64,000 bases of DNA from Methylobacterium oryzihabitans (GTDB lineage: Bacteria > Pseudomonadota > Alphaproteobacteria > Rhizobiales > Beijerinckiaceae), in NCBI RefSeq assembly GCF_004004555.2, contig NZ_SACP01000001.1:480220-544219 (forward strand), given 5' to 3'. Shown here piece by piece: positions 17,957-26,295 of the stretch. Below the pieces are notes generated by a model. It searched no databases. It was not told the origin of the DNA and worked only from the letters and a program-made list of their open reading frames with translations. A program made the position numbers and the translations under genes. Each line of letters begins with the position of its first letter. The stretch's first letter is position 1.

Positions 17957-18247
17957 TCAACTCGCGCGGCGCGCATGGGCGGTCCGTGACCGCGGCGGCG
18001 CCGAGGCGCGCCAGAACGGCCGTCCGACCTCGTCCAGCGCCTCCGACCGGGTCAGCCCGACATCGGCCAGCATCGCGTCGGTCATCTCGGGCAGCTCGCG
18101 CGCCAGGTCCCGCCGGCTCGACCAGCGCCGCCGCCACAGGGCGAGGCGCGCCCGCAGGCCCTCGACTGCGTGCGGATTGCTCACGGCGGCGCGATCCACG
18201 ACCGGCCGGAGGCGCGACGACGGGAACGGAAGCAGGACCGCGGTCAT
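17957..18247 (-). CDS. DUF1127 domain-containing small protein
   Basis: 96 residues. The C-terminal half contains the arginine-rich DUF1127 pattern: WRRRWSSRRDLARELPEMTDAM and then LADVGLTRSEALDEVGRPFWR. In other Alphaproteobacteria, small DUF1127 proteins act as RNA-binding factors in sRNA turnover and phosphate/carbon control. It is divergent from the LysR-type gene, sharing a 101-bp upstream region. Confidence 0.88.
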   Translation of the reverse strand: MTAVLLPFPSSRLRPVVDRAAVSNPHAVEGLRARLALWRRRWSSRRDLARELPEMTDAMLADVGLTRSEALDEVGRPFWRASAPPRSRTAHARRAS

Positions 18248-18348
18248 GGGTGAAGTCTCCTCGTGTCTCGCGACTCTGCTACCCCCCGCCAGCCCGGCCG
18301 TATATTGAGTTCTTCACCCCCCTTCGTGCGGAAAGCTCACGAACCCCG

Positions 18349-19236
18349 ATGGCCCGGACGCTGCCGCCCCTCTCCACCCTGCGCGCCTTCGAGGCCGCAG
18401 CCCGGCTCGGCTCGGTCACCCGGGCCGCCGAGGAACTCGGGCGCACCCACGGCGCGGTCTCGCGCCAGATCCGCGCCTTGCAGGACCATGCCGGGATCGC
18501 CCTGTTCGACAAGGCGGGGACGGGCGTGCGCCTCAACGCCGAGGGCGAGGTCTTTCTGGCGGTGGTGTCGCAAGCCCTCGACGAGCTGGAGCGCGGCTAC
18601 CGCCGCCTGCGCGACGCGGCGGCCGGGCCCGGGGTCCACCTCGCCTGCGGCGCGACCTTCGCGATGCGCTGGCTGGTGCCGCGGCTCGCCGGGTTCTACC
18701 GCGAGCGCCCGACGGTGCAGGTGCGGCTCGCGATGGTCTCGGCCCGGGGCCGCACCGACGACGGCCCAGACCTCTACCTGACCTGGGACCGGCTCTCGCA
18801 TCCGATCCGCGATCCGTCGCGGGCGATCAGCCTCGGCAACGTCGCCTTCGGGCCGGTCTGCGCCCCGGCCTACGCCGCGACGGCCCGCGACGGCGTGCTG
18901 CGGATCGGGGCCCGGGTCGGGCACGACTACACGCCGCATTCCTGGCCGGCCTGGGAGGCGCAGGCCGGCTGGCGGGTCGAGGCGGGGCGCGACCTCGCCT
19001 TCCCGCATACCGGGCTGTGCGTGGAGGCGGCGCTGTCGGGCCTCGGCGTCGCCCTGGTGGAGCGCCTGCTGGTGCGCGACGACCTCGCCGCCGGCCGCCT
19101 CGTCGCGCCCTGCGGCTTCCACGAGTTCCCTGGCGGCTTCGCGGCGATTCCCGCCCGCGACCGGCGGCTGTCGCCGGCGGCCTCGGCGTTCGTCGACTGG
19201 CTGCGGCGTGTGCTGGCGGAGGAGGCCGCGGCGTGA
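18349..19236 (+). CDS. LysR-family transcriptional regulator (GcvA-like)
   Basis: 295 residues. The N-terminal winged helix-turn-helix is LPPLSTLRAFEAAARLGSVT followed by RAAEELGRTHGAVSRQIRAL. A substrate-binding domain of about 200 residues follows (LACGATFAMRWLVPRL to the C-terminus), a layout typical of the GcvA subgroup. The ATG at 18349 begins directly ahead of the HTH. The target may be the divergent DUF1127 gene or its own promoter; nothing in the sequence identifies the effector. Confidence 0.92.
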   Translation: MARTLPPLSTLRAFEAAARLGSVTRAAEELGRTHGAVSRQIRALQDHAGIALFDKAGTGVRLNAEGEVFLAVVSQALDELERGYRRLRDAAAGPGVHLACGATFAMRWLVPRLAGFYRERPTVQVRLAMVSARGRTDDGPDLYLTWDRLSHPIRDPSRAISLGNVAFGPVCAPAYAATARDGVLRIGARVGHDYTPHSWPAWEAQAGWRVEAGRDLAFPHTGLCVEAALSGLGVALVERLLVRDDLAAGRLVAPCGFHEFPGGFAAIPARDRRLSPAASAFVDWLRRVLAEEAAA

Positions 19237-19256
19237 CGGGCGGTGGACCCTCGGCC

Positions 19257-19862
19257 CTACGCCCCCGGCCAGCCGTGCCCGCCCTCCAGCACCTCCTCCG
19301 GCTTGCGCCACGTCGCCGGCTGGTCGGCGGCGCCGGTGCCGAGCGGGCACTGGACCATCACGCTGTCGGCCCAGCGGCCGTACTTGTAGGCCACCGCCGG
19401 CAGGTGGCCGACGCGCACGAACCCGCAGGCCTCGTGCAGGCGCAGGCTGGCCTCGTTCTCGGCGTCGATGTAGCCGATCATCTGGCGGTAGCCCCCGGCG
19501 GCGCAGGCCTCGATCAGCGCCGGCAGCAGGCGCCGGCCGATCCCCGCGTGGAGATGGCCGGGATGGACGTAGATCGAGTGCTTGAGGGTGTAGCGGTAGG
19601 CCGGACGCTTGCGGAACGGCACCGCGTAGGCGTAGCCGGCCACCACCCCGTCGCGCTCGGCGACGAGGTGCGGCAGGCGCTTGCTGCGCATGTTCTTGCG
19701 CCGGCGCTTGAGGTCGTCGGGCACCAGCCGATCCTCCTCGAAGTCGCCGGTATCGCCGACCCCGCGGCGGATGTGGTGCTCGTAGATCGCGATCATCGCC
19801 GGCACGTCGGCGTCCGACGACGGCCGGATCACCACGCCCGGGTTGCTGGCCGGTCCGTCCAT
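19257..19862 (-). CDS. GNAT N-acetyltransferase (phosphinothricin acetyltransferase-like)
   Basis: 201 residues. The GNAT fold is seen from RPSSDADVPAMIAIYEHHI to the acetyl-CoA motif HPGHLHAGIGRRLLPALIEA, then IGYIDAENEASLRLHEACGF and GHLPAVAYKYGRW. This pattern matches Pat/YncA-type acetyltransferases of small amines or amino acid analogues. The start ATG shares one base with the stop of the upstream decarboxylase (TGATG), so the two are translated together. A role in acetylating the decarboxylase's polyamine product is an attractive inference. Confidence 0.9.
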   Translation of the reverse strand: MDGPASNPGVVIRPSSDADVPAMIAIYEHHIRRGVGDTGDFEEDRLVPDDLKRRRKNMRSKRLPHLVAERDGVVAGYAYAVPFRKRPAYRYTLKHSIYVHPGHLHAGIGRRLLPALIEACAAGGYRQMIGYIDAENEASLRLHEACGFVRVGHLPAVAYKYGRWADSVMVQCPLGTGAADQPATWRKPEEVLEGGHGWPGA

Positions 19863-22207
19863 CAGCGGCCCTCGCGGACGACGTAGGTGTAGAACCGGAT
19901 CCGCCCGTCCGGCTCGACCTGCCGGTAGACGCCCTGGATCTCGGCCTCGAAGCCCGGGAACAGGTTGGCGGCGGCCTCGAACATCTTGAAGTAGTCGAGC
20001 ATGGGCTTGGCCCGCTCGTCCAGCCGCTCGCCCGGCAGCACGGTGCCGATGCCCGGCGGGTAGACCAGCATCAGGGTCGAGGCGATGCGCCCCTCGGCCT
20101 CGGCGATCGGCACGAAGTCGACGTGGTTGCGGGTCAGCATCTGGGCGGCGGCCTTCGGCGCCATCACCATCTCGGGAAGATGCTCGGGGGCGAATTGCAG
20201 GCGCTGGAGCCGCGAGGTGCCGGCCTCGCGGTGGAAGGCATGGTAGTCGGCGCAGAGGTCGCGCAGGCGCACCCCGCCGTAGCGCTGCGGCCGGCGCCGG
20301 ACGAAGTCCGGCATCGCCTCCTCCAACGGCACGTTGTCGTCGTGCAGGCGCTTGAACGCCACGAGGCCCGAGATGAGGGTGCCGGCCTTCGACGATTCGA
20401 CGCCCGGCGTCAGCAGGAAGAGCAGCGAGTTGAGGTCGTTCTTCTCCGGCACAATCCGGTTCTCGCGCAGGTACTGCGCGACGATCGGCGCCGGCACGCC
20501 GTGCTCGGCGTAAGATCCCGTCGCCCGGTCGAACCCGGGGGTGAGCACCGTGAGCTTGTTCGGATCGGTGATCGCGTAGCCCGGCGCGACATGGGTGAAG
20601 CCGTGCCAGCGCGCCCCGGGCGCCAGTTCCCAGTGGCGCGGGTTGCCCGCCAGCTCGTCGGTCGGCAGGCTCTCCCAGGGCACCTCGGCCCCGTCGGCGT
20701 TCCGGACCACGTCCGGCACGAACGGCTCGAAGAACCAGCGCCGCTTCGGGTCCTTCTCGCGCTCCTCGAACTCGCGGCGGATCGCCCGCACCTTCTTGCG
20801 CCACTCGATCCCGAGCCGGATCGTGTCGTCCCACAGGATCATGCCCGAGCGCCCCTTCATCATCTGGGCGCCGACGTCGAGGGAGGCGAACAGCGGATAG
20901 AACGGCGAGGTCGAGGCGTGGACCAGAAAGCTCTCGTTGAGGCGGCGATGCTCGACCCGGCGGGTCTGGCCGCGGATGTGGCCGTCCTTGGTGTGGATCT
21001 GCGAGGCCTGGCTGAAGCTCGCGAGTTGCTTGTGGGTCGATTGCGTCGCGATGATGCCGGGCGAGGTCTCGTCGAGCCCCTTCAGCCCCATGGCGTAGCG
21101 GCCGGCGAACAGCGGGTGGAACTTCATGAAGCCCGCCCAGGCCTCGTCGAACAGGATGTAGTCGCACAGGTGCCCGATCCGCGCGACGATCGCTTCCGCG
21201 TCGTAGATCGTGCCGTCATAGGTGCATTGCTCGATCACCGCGACGCGGAACGGGCGCTCCTTGCGCCAGGCGTCCCGGTCCTTGACCAGCGGGTTGGCGC
21301 GGATCCGCTCGCGGATGCGGGTCTCGTCGAGGGCCTCGTGGAAGATCGGGCCGATCAGCCCGTAGGCGTTGCGGTCGGTCTCGAGGAAGATCGGGATGCC
21401 GCCGCCGAGGAACAGCGCGCCGTGATGCGCCGCCTTGTGGTTGTTGCGGTCGAACAGCACGAGGTCGTCCTCGGCGACGAGCGAGGACAGCACGATCTTG
21501 TTCGAGGCCGAGGTGCCGTTGAGGACGAAGTAGGTTTTTTCCGCCCCGAAGATCTGCGCCGCCTCCTTCTGCGCCTTCAGCGCCGGGCCCTCGTGGGTCA
21601 GGAGGTCGCCGAGGTCGAGCACCGAATTGTCGAGGTCATCGCGAAAGATCGCCTCGCCGAGATGCTCGACGAAGATGCGGCCGATCGGCGAGCGGTTGTA
21701 GAAGATGCCGCCATTGTGGCCCGGGCAGGTCCAGAGCTGGTTGCCCTTCTCGGCGTAGTCGACGAGCGCGCCGAAGAACGGGGTCTTCAGGGTCTCGGCA
21801 TACTGGGTCACGCGCGAGACGAGGCCGCGGGCGATGAATTCCGGGGTTTCCTCGGCCAGGAAGATGTAGCCGTCGATGAAGTCGAGCAGCTCGACCGGGA
21901 TGTCCTCGAGCCGCTTGCGCCGGACCATGATGACGATCGGCATCTCCAGGCCGCGCTTGCGCATCATGTCGATCATCGCCGCGGCCTTGCCGTCGAGGCC
22001 GCGCTTGCCCCAGTCGACCACGAGGCAGCCGACTGCCGCGTCGGTCTGGACCGCGATCGCCGCGTCCTCGACGCGCCGCGCCCGCACCACCTCGAAGCCC
22101 CGCTCCTCGACCGCCGCCACGATCTGGTTGACCCGCGCCCCTTCGAGATCGTCGGGGTCGAAGGCGGGCGTGCACATCAGAACGGTGAAGCGGCGGTGGA
22201 AATCCAT
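19862..22207 (-). CDS. Arg/Lys/Orn decarboxylase, biodegradative fold type III PLP enzyme
   Basis: 781 residues, similar in size to acid-inducible AdiA/CadA/SpeF. A receiver-like wing domain lies at about 1-130 (VLMCTPAFDPDD ... FLAEETPEF). The PLP aminotransferase-like core follows, with the Schiff-base lysine in ATQSTHKQLASFSQAS (Lys393) and His and Asp contacts in DRNNHKAAHHG and YILFDEAWAGF. A C-terminal domain ends near 775. It removes CO2 from a basic amino acid to give agmatine, cadaverine or putrescine; which one is not resolved. ATG 22207 gives the family's normal N-terminus. It overlaps the GNAT gene by one base. Confidence 0.93.
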   Translation of the reverse strand: MDFHRRFTVLMCTPAFDPDDLEGARVNQIVAAVEERGFEVVRARRVEDAAIAVQTDAAVGCLVVDWGKRGLDGKAAAMIDMMRKRGLEMPIVIMVRRKRLEDIPVELLDFIDGYIFLAEETPEFIARGLVSRVTQYAETLKTPFFGALVDYAEKGNQLWTCPGHNGGIFYNRSPIGRIFVEHLGEAIFRDDLDNSVLDLGDLLTHEGPALKAQKEAAQIFGAEKTYFVLNGTSASNKIVLSSLVAEDDLVLFDRNNHKAAHHGALFLGGGIPIFLETDRNAYGLIGPIFHEALDETRIRERIRANPLVKDRDAWRKERPFRVAVIEQCTYDGTIYDAEAIVARIGHLCDYILFDEAWAGFMKFHPLFAGRYAMGLKGLDETSPGIIATQSTHKQLASFSQASQIHTKDGHIRGQTRRVEHRRLNESFLVHASTSPFYPLFASLDVGAQMMKGRSGMILWDDTIRLGIEWRKKVRAIRREFEEREKDPKRRWFFEPFVPDVVRNADGAEVPWESLPTDELAGNPRHWELAPGARWHGFTHVAPGYAITDPNKLTVLTPGFDRATGSYAEHGVPAPIVAQYLRENRIVPEKNDLNSLLFLLTPGVESSKAGTLISGLVAFKRLHDDNVPLEEAMPDFVRRRPQRYGGVRLRDLCADYHAFHREAGTSRLQRLQFAPEHLPEMVMAPKAAAQMLTRNHVDFVPIAEAEGRIASTLMLVYPPGIGTVLPGERLDERAKPMLDYFKMFEAAANLFPGFEAEIQGVYRQVEPDGRIRFYTYVVREGR

Positions 22208-22346
22208 GGGCCCATCATCCTGTCGCGAGCGATCGCAGCGTGTCGACCGCCAACATGACGTTCGGATGACGGACGGACAGGGCCGATCTTCGGCTTTCGA
22301 GCGATCGGGTTCAGCACCGGTTGATCCGGCCCGGGCAGGGTGGGCC

Positions 22347-22592
22347 ATGGACATCCTCGGCTTCCTCCTCCTCGACCTCCTCCCCGCGGCGTTCCACGCG
22401 ACGTCCCGGCTCGTCCTGCCGTATCTGAGCCTCGGACGGATGGAGACCGTTCCGGTCTTCTCCGGCTCGACGGTCTGCCGGCCGTTCGCGACGCGGCGGC
22501 ACGGCGGCACCGTCGTTCTCGGCACCGCCTGGGCGGTGCTGGCCGGCCTCGCCCTGTGGATCGCCGCGACCGCTCTCCTGCGGGCCCTGTGA
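22347..22592 (+). CDS. Small membrane protein, paralogue of the gene at 24335
   Basis: 81 residues with two hydrophobic segments (about 1-20 and 55-78). The middle reads LVLPYLSLGRMETVPVFSGS and RRHGGTVVLGTAWAVLAG. It aligns with the product of 24335-24661 through RL-LP, VPVFS, RH-GG, VLG and the C-terminal ALLRA pattern. No known family recognised. The TGA stop codon is the first three bases of a family A repeat. Confidence 0.7.
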   Translation: MDILGFLLLDLLPAAFHATSRLVLPYLSLGRMETVPVFSGSTVCRPFATRRHGGTVVLGTAWAVLAGLALWIAATALLRAL

Positions 22593-22696
22593 TACGGCTT
22601 TCGGACGATCAGTTCCGAAAGCCGTATCACCAGCCCGCGCGGCGCCTGAGCGAAGCCGATTTTCGCATCGCGAAGCGATCAATCGAAAATCGTATG
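22590..22696 (+). repeat. Dispersed palindromic repeat, family A (copy 3)
   Basis: Stem-loop TGATACGGCTTTCGG / CCGAAAGCCGTATCA, then the GCCCGCGCGGCGCCTGAGCG core and the outer pair GATTTTCG / CGAAAATC ending in TATGA. It begins on the stop codon of the small membrane protein gene. Confidence 0.88.
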
Positions 22697-22959
22697 ATCC
22701 CGTCGCCGGGCCATCGGCGAGTTCGGGCAGTCCCTGTCGGATCCGCCCCAGGGGCAGAGACGTGCCCGAGGCACGGACCGAAATCCGGGCGGCGTCACGG
22801 GACGCGGCTCTGCTCGCCATCGACGACGGCAGGCACCGGCGTCGATTGAACGAGACCGGAGAGCGCAGGCCTCGTTCGTCCGTCGTTCGGTACCGATACT
22901 CAGACATTCTTCAGCAGGGCGGCGCAGGATCGCCGGAACGTCAGAGGGGGAGAGACGGC

Positions 22960-24174
22960 GTGCCCGAGTCGGCGATCCGGCATTTCTTCGGTATCGAGGG
23001 ACGCCCGCTGCTCGATCCGTGGCTGCGCTTCGCCCCGGCGATCGAGGCCCATCACGATCGCGAGCAGGCCCGGGCCAGGACGGCCGAGCTGCGCTCCGCG
23101 ATCGTCATCGGGCTGGTCCTGTACAACGTCTACAACGTCACCAGCCTCGTGCTGCTGCCCGACGTGTTCTGGCTCTCGGTCGCGTTGCGGGTCGCCGTGG
23201 TCACGCCGGCCTCCCTGGCCCTGGCCTGGGTGATCGGCCGGACCTCGCCGGCCTGGGCCGAGCGCCTGATCCTGGCCGGCATCCTGAACGCCTACGTGGT
23301 TCCGGTCTTCCTGTTCTGGCGGACCGCCGACCCCTCGGGGGCCTTCACGTTCGGCGAGTTCTCGCTGACCATCGTCTACGCCAACATGCTGCTGGCCCTG
23401 CGCTTCCGGCACGCCGCGATCTTCACCGCCGGGGCGCTCGGCGTCACGGCGCTCGCCGTGGTCGCCAAGGACGGCCTGGATCCGGCCCTGCGCCCGGCCT
23501 TCCTGCTCCAGAGCGCCACCGCCTGCCTGTTCAGCCTGCACGCGAACTACCGCACCGAGGGGCGGCGCTGCCGGACCTACCTCGCGGCCCTCGGCGCGAC
23601 CTTGCAGGCCGACGCGGCCGAGACGGCCCGCCGGCAGTTCCACGATCTCTCGCGGACCGACGCGCTGACCGAACTGCCCAACCGCCGCCACCTGTCGGAC
23701 ATCCTCGACCGGTGGCTGTCGGATCCGCGTCCGGTCGCGCTGATGATGGTCGATATCGACCACTTCAAGCTCTACAACGACGCGCTCGGGCATCCGGCCG
23801 GCGACGATTGCCTGCGGCGGGTGGCGCAGGTCTTCGCGGCCGCGGGCGGGACGGAGGACCGTTTCTGCGCCCGGTTCGGTGGCGAGGAATTCGCCTTCGC
23901 CCTGCGCGGCGTCACGCGGCTCGAGGCGGCGCGGTTCGCGCGCCGGCTGCTGCAGGCGATCGAGCGCACCGGGATTCCCCATCCGGCCCGTCCGGACGGT
24001 CTCGGAATCGTCACGATCAGCCTCGGCGCGATGCTGAAGCCGGAGGGCGCGAGCCTCTCGCCGGCCGAGGCGCTGGCGGCGGCCGACCGTGCCCTCTACC
24101 GTGCCAAGTCCCGGGGGCGGAACCGCTTCGCGATCGAGGGCGAGGAGCCCGAAGGATTCGCGCGGATCGCCTGA
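22960..24174 (+). CDS. Membrane-bound diguanylate cyclase (GGDEF)
   Basis: 404 residues. It makes the second messenger c-di-GMP from two GTP. The N-terminal half has about five or six transmembrane helices (about 50-205, from IVIGLVLYNVYNVTSLVLLP). The GGDEF domain follows with DALTELPNRR, MVDIDHFKLYNDALGHPAGD and the active-site motif RFGGEEF (307-311). No RxxD product-inhibition site is seen five residues upstream. GTG 22960 is chosen because GAGGGGGAG lies at the right distance; an ATG frame to 22762 runs back into non-conserved sequence. It is flanked on both sides by paralogous small membrane protein genes on the same strand. Confidence 0.93.
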   Translation: MPESAIRHFFGIEGRPLLDPWLRFAPAIEAHHDREQARARTAELRSAIVIGLVLYNVYNVTSLVLLPDVFWLSVALRVAVVTPASLALAWVIGRTSPAWAERLILAGILNAYVVPVFLFWRTADPSGAFTFGEFSLTIVYANMLLALRFRHAAIFTAGALGVTALAVVAKDGLDPALRPAFLLQSATACLFSLHANYRTEGRRCRTYLAALGATLQADAAETARRQFHDLSRTDALTELPNRRHLSDILDRWLSDPRPVALMMVDIDHFKLYNDALGHPAGDDCLRRVAQVFAAAGGTEDRFCARFGGEEFAFALRGVTRLEAARFARRLLQAIERTGIPHPARPDGLGIVTISLGAMLKPEGASLSPAEALAAADRALYRAKSRGRNRFAIEGEEPEGFARIA

Positions 24175-24334
24175 GCGCTCCATCGACGAACCGGCAGGCT
24201 CGCCCGACGAGAGCTTCTCCCGCGGGACCGGCGGCACCGGCATCCGGCTTTCCCGGAGGCCGGCACCGGTGCGCGCTTCTCCTCTGAGCGTCGGGCCGCC
24301 CCGCGGCCGGACGCCGCCGCGTGGATGGGTCCCG

Positions 24335-24661
24335 ATGGATGACGGCCTCCAGATCCTCGTCGCCGTGGCGCTGGGCGCATCCCGTGCTGCGCGCTGGCTT
24401 TGGAACGCCGTTGCCGTCCTGGAGGGGCTCGGCCATCTGGCCCGCGCCGGGCTCTGGGTCCTGCACGGCACCGGTCGGCTGCTGCTGCCCTGCGCGACCT
24501 GGGGCCAGGTCGCCGCAGTGCCGGTGTTCTCGCCGGGGGCGTGCGGCGCCCTCGGCAGCTATCGTCACGATGGGGGGCTGGTTCTCGGCTGGGGTTGGGC
24601 GGCGCTGATCGGGGCGGCGTTCTGGGCCGCCGCCCTCGCCCTCGCCATCCTGCGGGCCTGA
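24335..24661 (+). CDS. Small membrane protein, paralogue of the gene at 22347
   Basis: 108 residues with hydrophobic segments near both ends and in the middle. It shares RLLLP...G...AVPVFS, YRHDGG-VLG, WAAL-G, W-AALAL and the C-terminal RA with the 22347 gene. The N-terminus is extended by about 25 residues. Function unknown; its position 160 bp after the GGDEF gene suggests a link to membrane c-di-GMP signalling, which is inference. Confidence 0.68.
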   Translation: MDDGLQILVAVALGASRAARWLWNAVAVLEGLGHLARAGLWVLHGTGRLLLPCATWGQVAAVPVFSPGACGALGSYRHDGGLVLGWGWAALIGAAFWAAALALAILRA

Positions 24662-24674
24662 ACGGGCCGCGGCC

Positions 24675-24938
24675 TCACCGCACGAGCCTTGCCGCTGCCG
24701 CCGCGCTCATCTCCTCGGCGTCGGCGGGCAGCAGGGTGCGCCCGGCGACCATCCGCCCGGCCGCCGCCCGCGCCGCGGCGCGGGTCTCCGGGAAGGCCAG
24801 GACGCTGCCCTTCTGGTTGCACAGGGTCTCGGCGGCGACGCCGCGGGTCGGGTTCCAGGCGGTGGAGGTCGCCCGCGACGCCTCTCGTCCCGGGCGCCTC
24901 TTGTCCCGGACGCGCGGGCGGCCGATAGGAGCCGCCAT
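24675..24938 (-). CDS. Possible small hypothetical protein
   Basis: An 87-residue frame with a plausible core (TAWNPTRGVAAETLCNQKG, then SVLAFPETRAAARAAAGRM). The candidate ATG lies in the same CATG palindrome as the ATG of the divergent FAD oxidoreductase gene, so the two genes would start on overlapping bases. No family recognised. Could be a shadow frame; included because the core looks unlike random G+C-rich translation. Confidence 0.35.
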   Translation of the reverse strand: MAAPIGRPRVRDKRRPGREASRATSTAWNPTRGVAAETLCNQKGSVLAFPETRAAARAAAGRMVAGRTLLPADAEEMSAAAAARLVR

Positions 24939-26211
24939 GTCAAACGCAATGACGGCCGACATCGTGGTGATCGGCGGCGGGATGGTCGGCCTCGCCTCGG
25001 CCATCGCCCTGAGGGATCGCGGGCTCGACGTGGTGCTGTGCGACCCCGGCGAGGCGCGGGCGCGGACCTCCTACGGCAATGCCGGGGTGGTGAGCCGCGG
25101 CTCGATCCTGTCGATGGCGAGCCCGGGCCTGTGGGGCAAGCTGCCGGCCTATCTGCGCAACGCCGATCCGGGCCTGCGCCTGCGCCATCGTCACCTGCCG
25201 CGGGTGCTGCCCTGGGCGGCGCATTTCCTCGCCGCGTCGCGCGAGTCGGCGTGGCGGCGCACCGCCGCGGCGCTCGCGCCGCTGACCGCCGCGGCCTACG
25301 GCGAGCACCGGCGCCTCGCCGAGCGGGCCGGCACGACGCACCTGCTGCGCCATCCCGGCTGGCTCAAGCTCTACCGGACCGAGGCCGCCCTGGCGGGGTC
25401 GGCCCTGGAGCGCGACATCCTGGCCGAGAACGGCGTTCCGTTCGAGATCGTGGCCGGCGCGGCCGTGCGCGACCTCGAACCGGCGCTGATCCGGCCGTTC
25501 CACGGCGCGATGCTGCTGCCCGAGACCGGGACGATCGCCGATCCCGGCGGCCTCGTCGAGGCGTGCGAGGGGCTGTTTTCCGGCCTCGGCGGCCGGACCC
25601 TGCGCGGCACCGTCACGCGGCTCGCACCGGCGGCCGAGGGCTGGTCGGTCGAGACCGCCGGCGCCCGGGTGGCGGCGCGGCAGGTCGTGCTGGCGGCGGG
25701 CGCCGCCTCGGCCGAGATCGCCCGGCCGCTCGGCTACCGCTTCGCCTTCGCGGCCGAGCGCGGCTACCACCGCCACTACGCGCTCCGGCCCGGCAGCCCG
25801 GCCCTGAACCGGCCGGTCTACGACACCGGCGCCGGCTCGATCCTGTCGCCGATGGGCGAAGGCCGGGTGCGGGTGCTGTCGGGGGTCGAGCTGGACGCCC
25901 GCGACGCCCCGCCCGATCTCCGGCAGATCGAGGCGGCGGCGCGCGAGGCCGCCGGCACCGTGCGGCTCGGGGCCCCCCTCGACAACCGCCCCTGGCTCGG
26001 CTCGCGGCCCTCGACCCCGGACGGGCTGCCGGTGATCGGCGTCGCGCCGCGCCACCGCGGCCTGATCCTCGCGTTCGGCCACGGCCATATCGGGCTGTCG
26101 ACCGGCCCGATCACCGGCCGTCTCGTCGCCGACCTCGCCACCGGCCGCGAGCCGGCGGTGCCGGTGGCGCCGTTCGCACCGGACCGGCTTCTCGGCTGGC
26201 CGCGTCCCTGA
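24937..26211 (+). CDS. FAD-dependent oxidoreductase, D-amino acid dehydrogenase (DadA)-like
   Basis: 424 residues. The N-terminal FAD-binding motif is IVVIGGGMVGLASAIALRDR and a second FAD contact is GLILAFGHGHIGLSTGPITG near the C-terminus. The DAO-fold middle (ETGTIADPGGLVEACEGLF, then YRFAFAAERGYHRHY) places it with DadA-type D-amino acid dehydrogenases and sarcosine/glycine oxidases that oxidise amines and pass electrons to the respiratory chain or oxygen. The ATG is preceded by TAGGAG. No dadX racemase is adjacent, so the substrate stays open. Confidence 0.88.
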   Translation: MSNAMTADIVVIGGGMVGLASAIALRDRGLDVVLCDPGEARARTSYGNAGVVSRGSILSMASPGLWGKLPAYLRNADPGLRLRHRHLPRVLPWAAHFLAASRESAWRRTAAALAPLTAAAYGEHRRLAERAGTTHLLRHPGWLKLYRTEAALAGSALERDILAENGVPFEIVAGAAVRDLEPALIRPFHGAMLLPETGTIADPGGLVEACEGLFSGLGGRTLRGTVTRLAPAAEGWSVETAGARVAARQVVLAAGAASAEIARPLGYRFAFAAERGYHRHYALRPGSPALNRPVYDTGAGSILSPMGEGRVRVLSGVELDARDAPPDLRQIEAAAREAAGTVRLGAPLDNRPWLGSRPSTPDGLPVIGVAPRHRGLILAFGHGHIGLSTGPITGRLVADLATGREPAVPVAPFAPDRLLGWPRP

Positions 26212-26295
26212 GCGGAGACCCTGGCAGCCGGGATCCCGGCCCCACGCCCATCGCGGCTCCGGGGCCTGTCCCGGCGCCGAGCCCCGGCACGCCCG

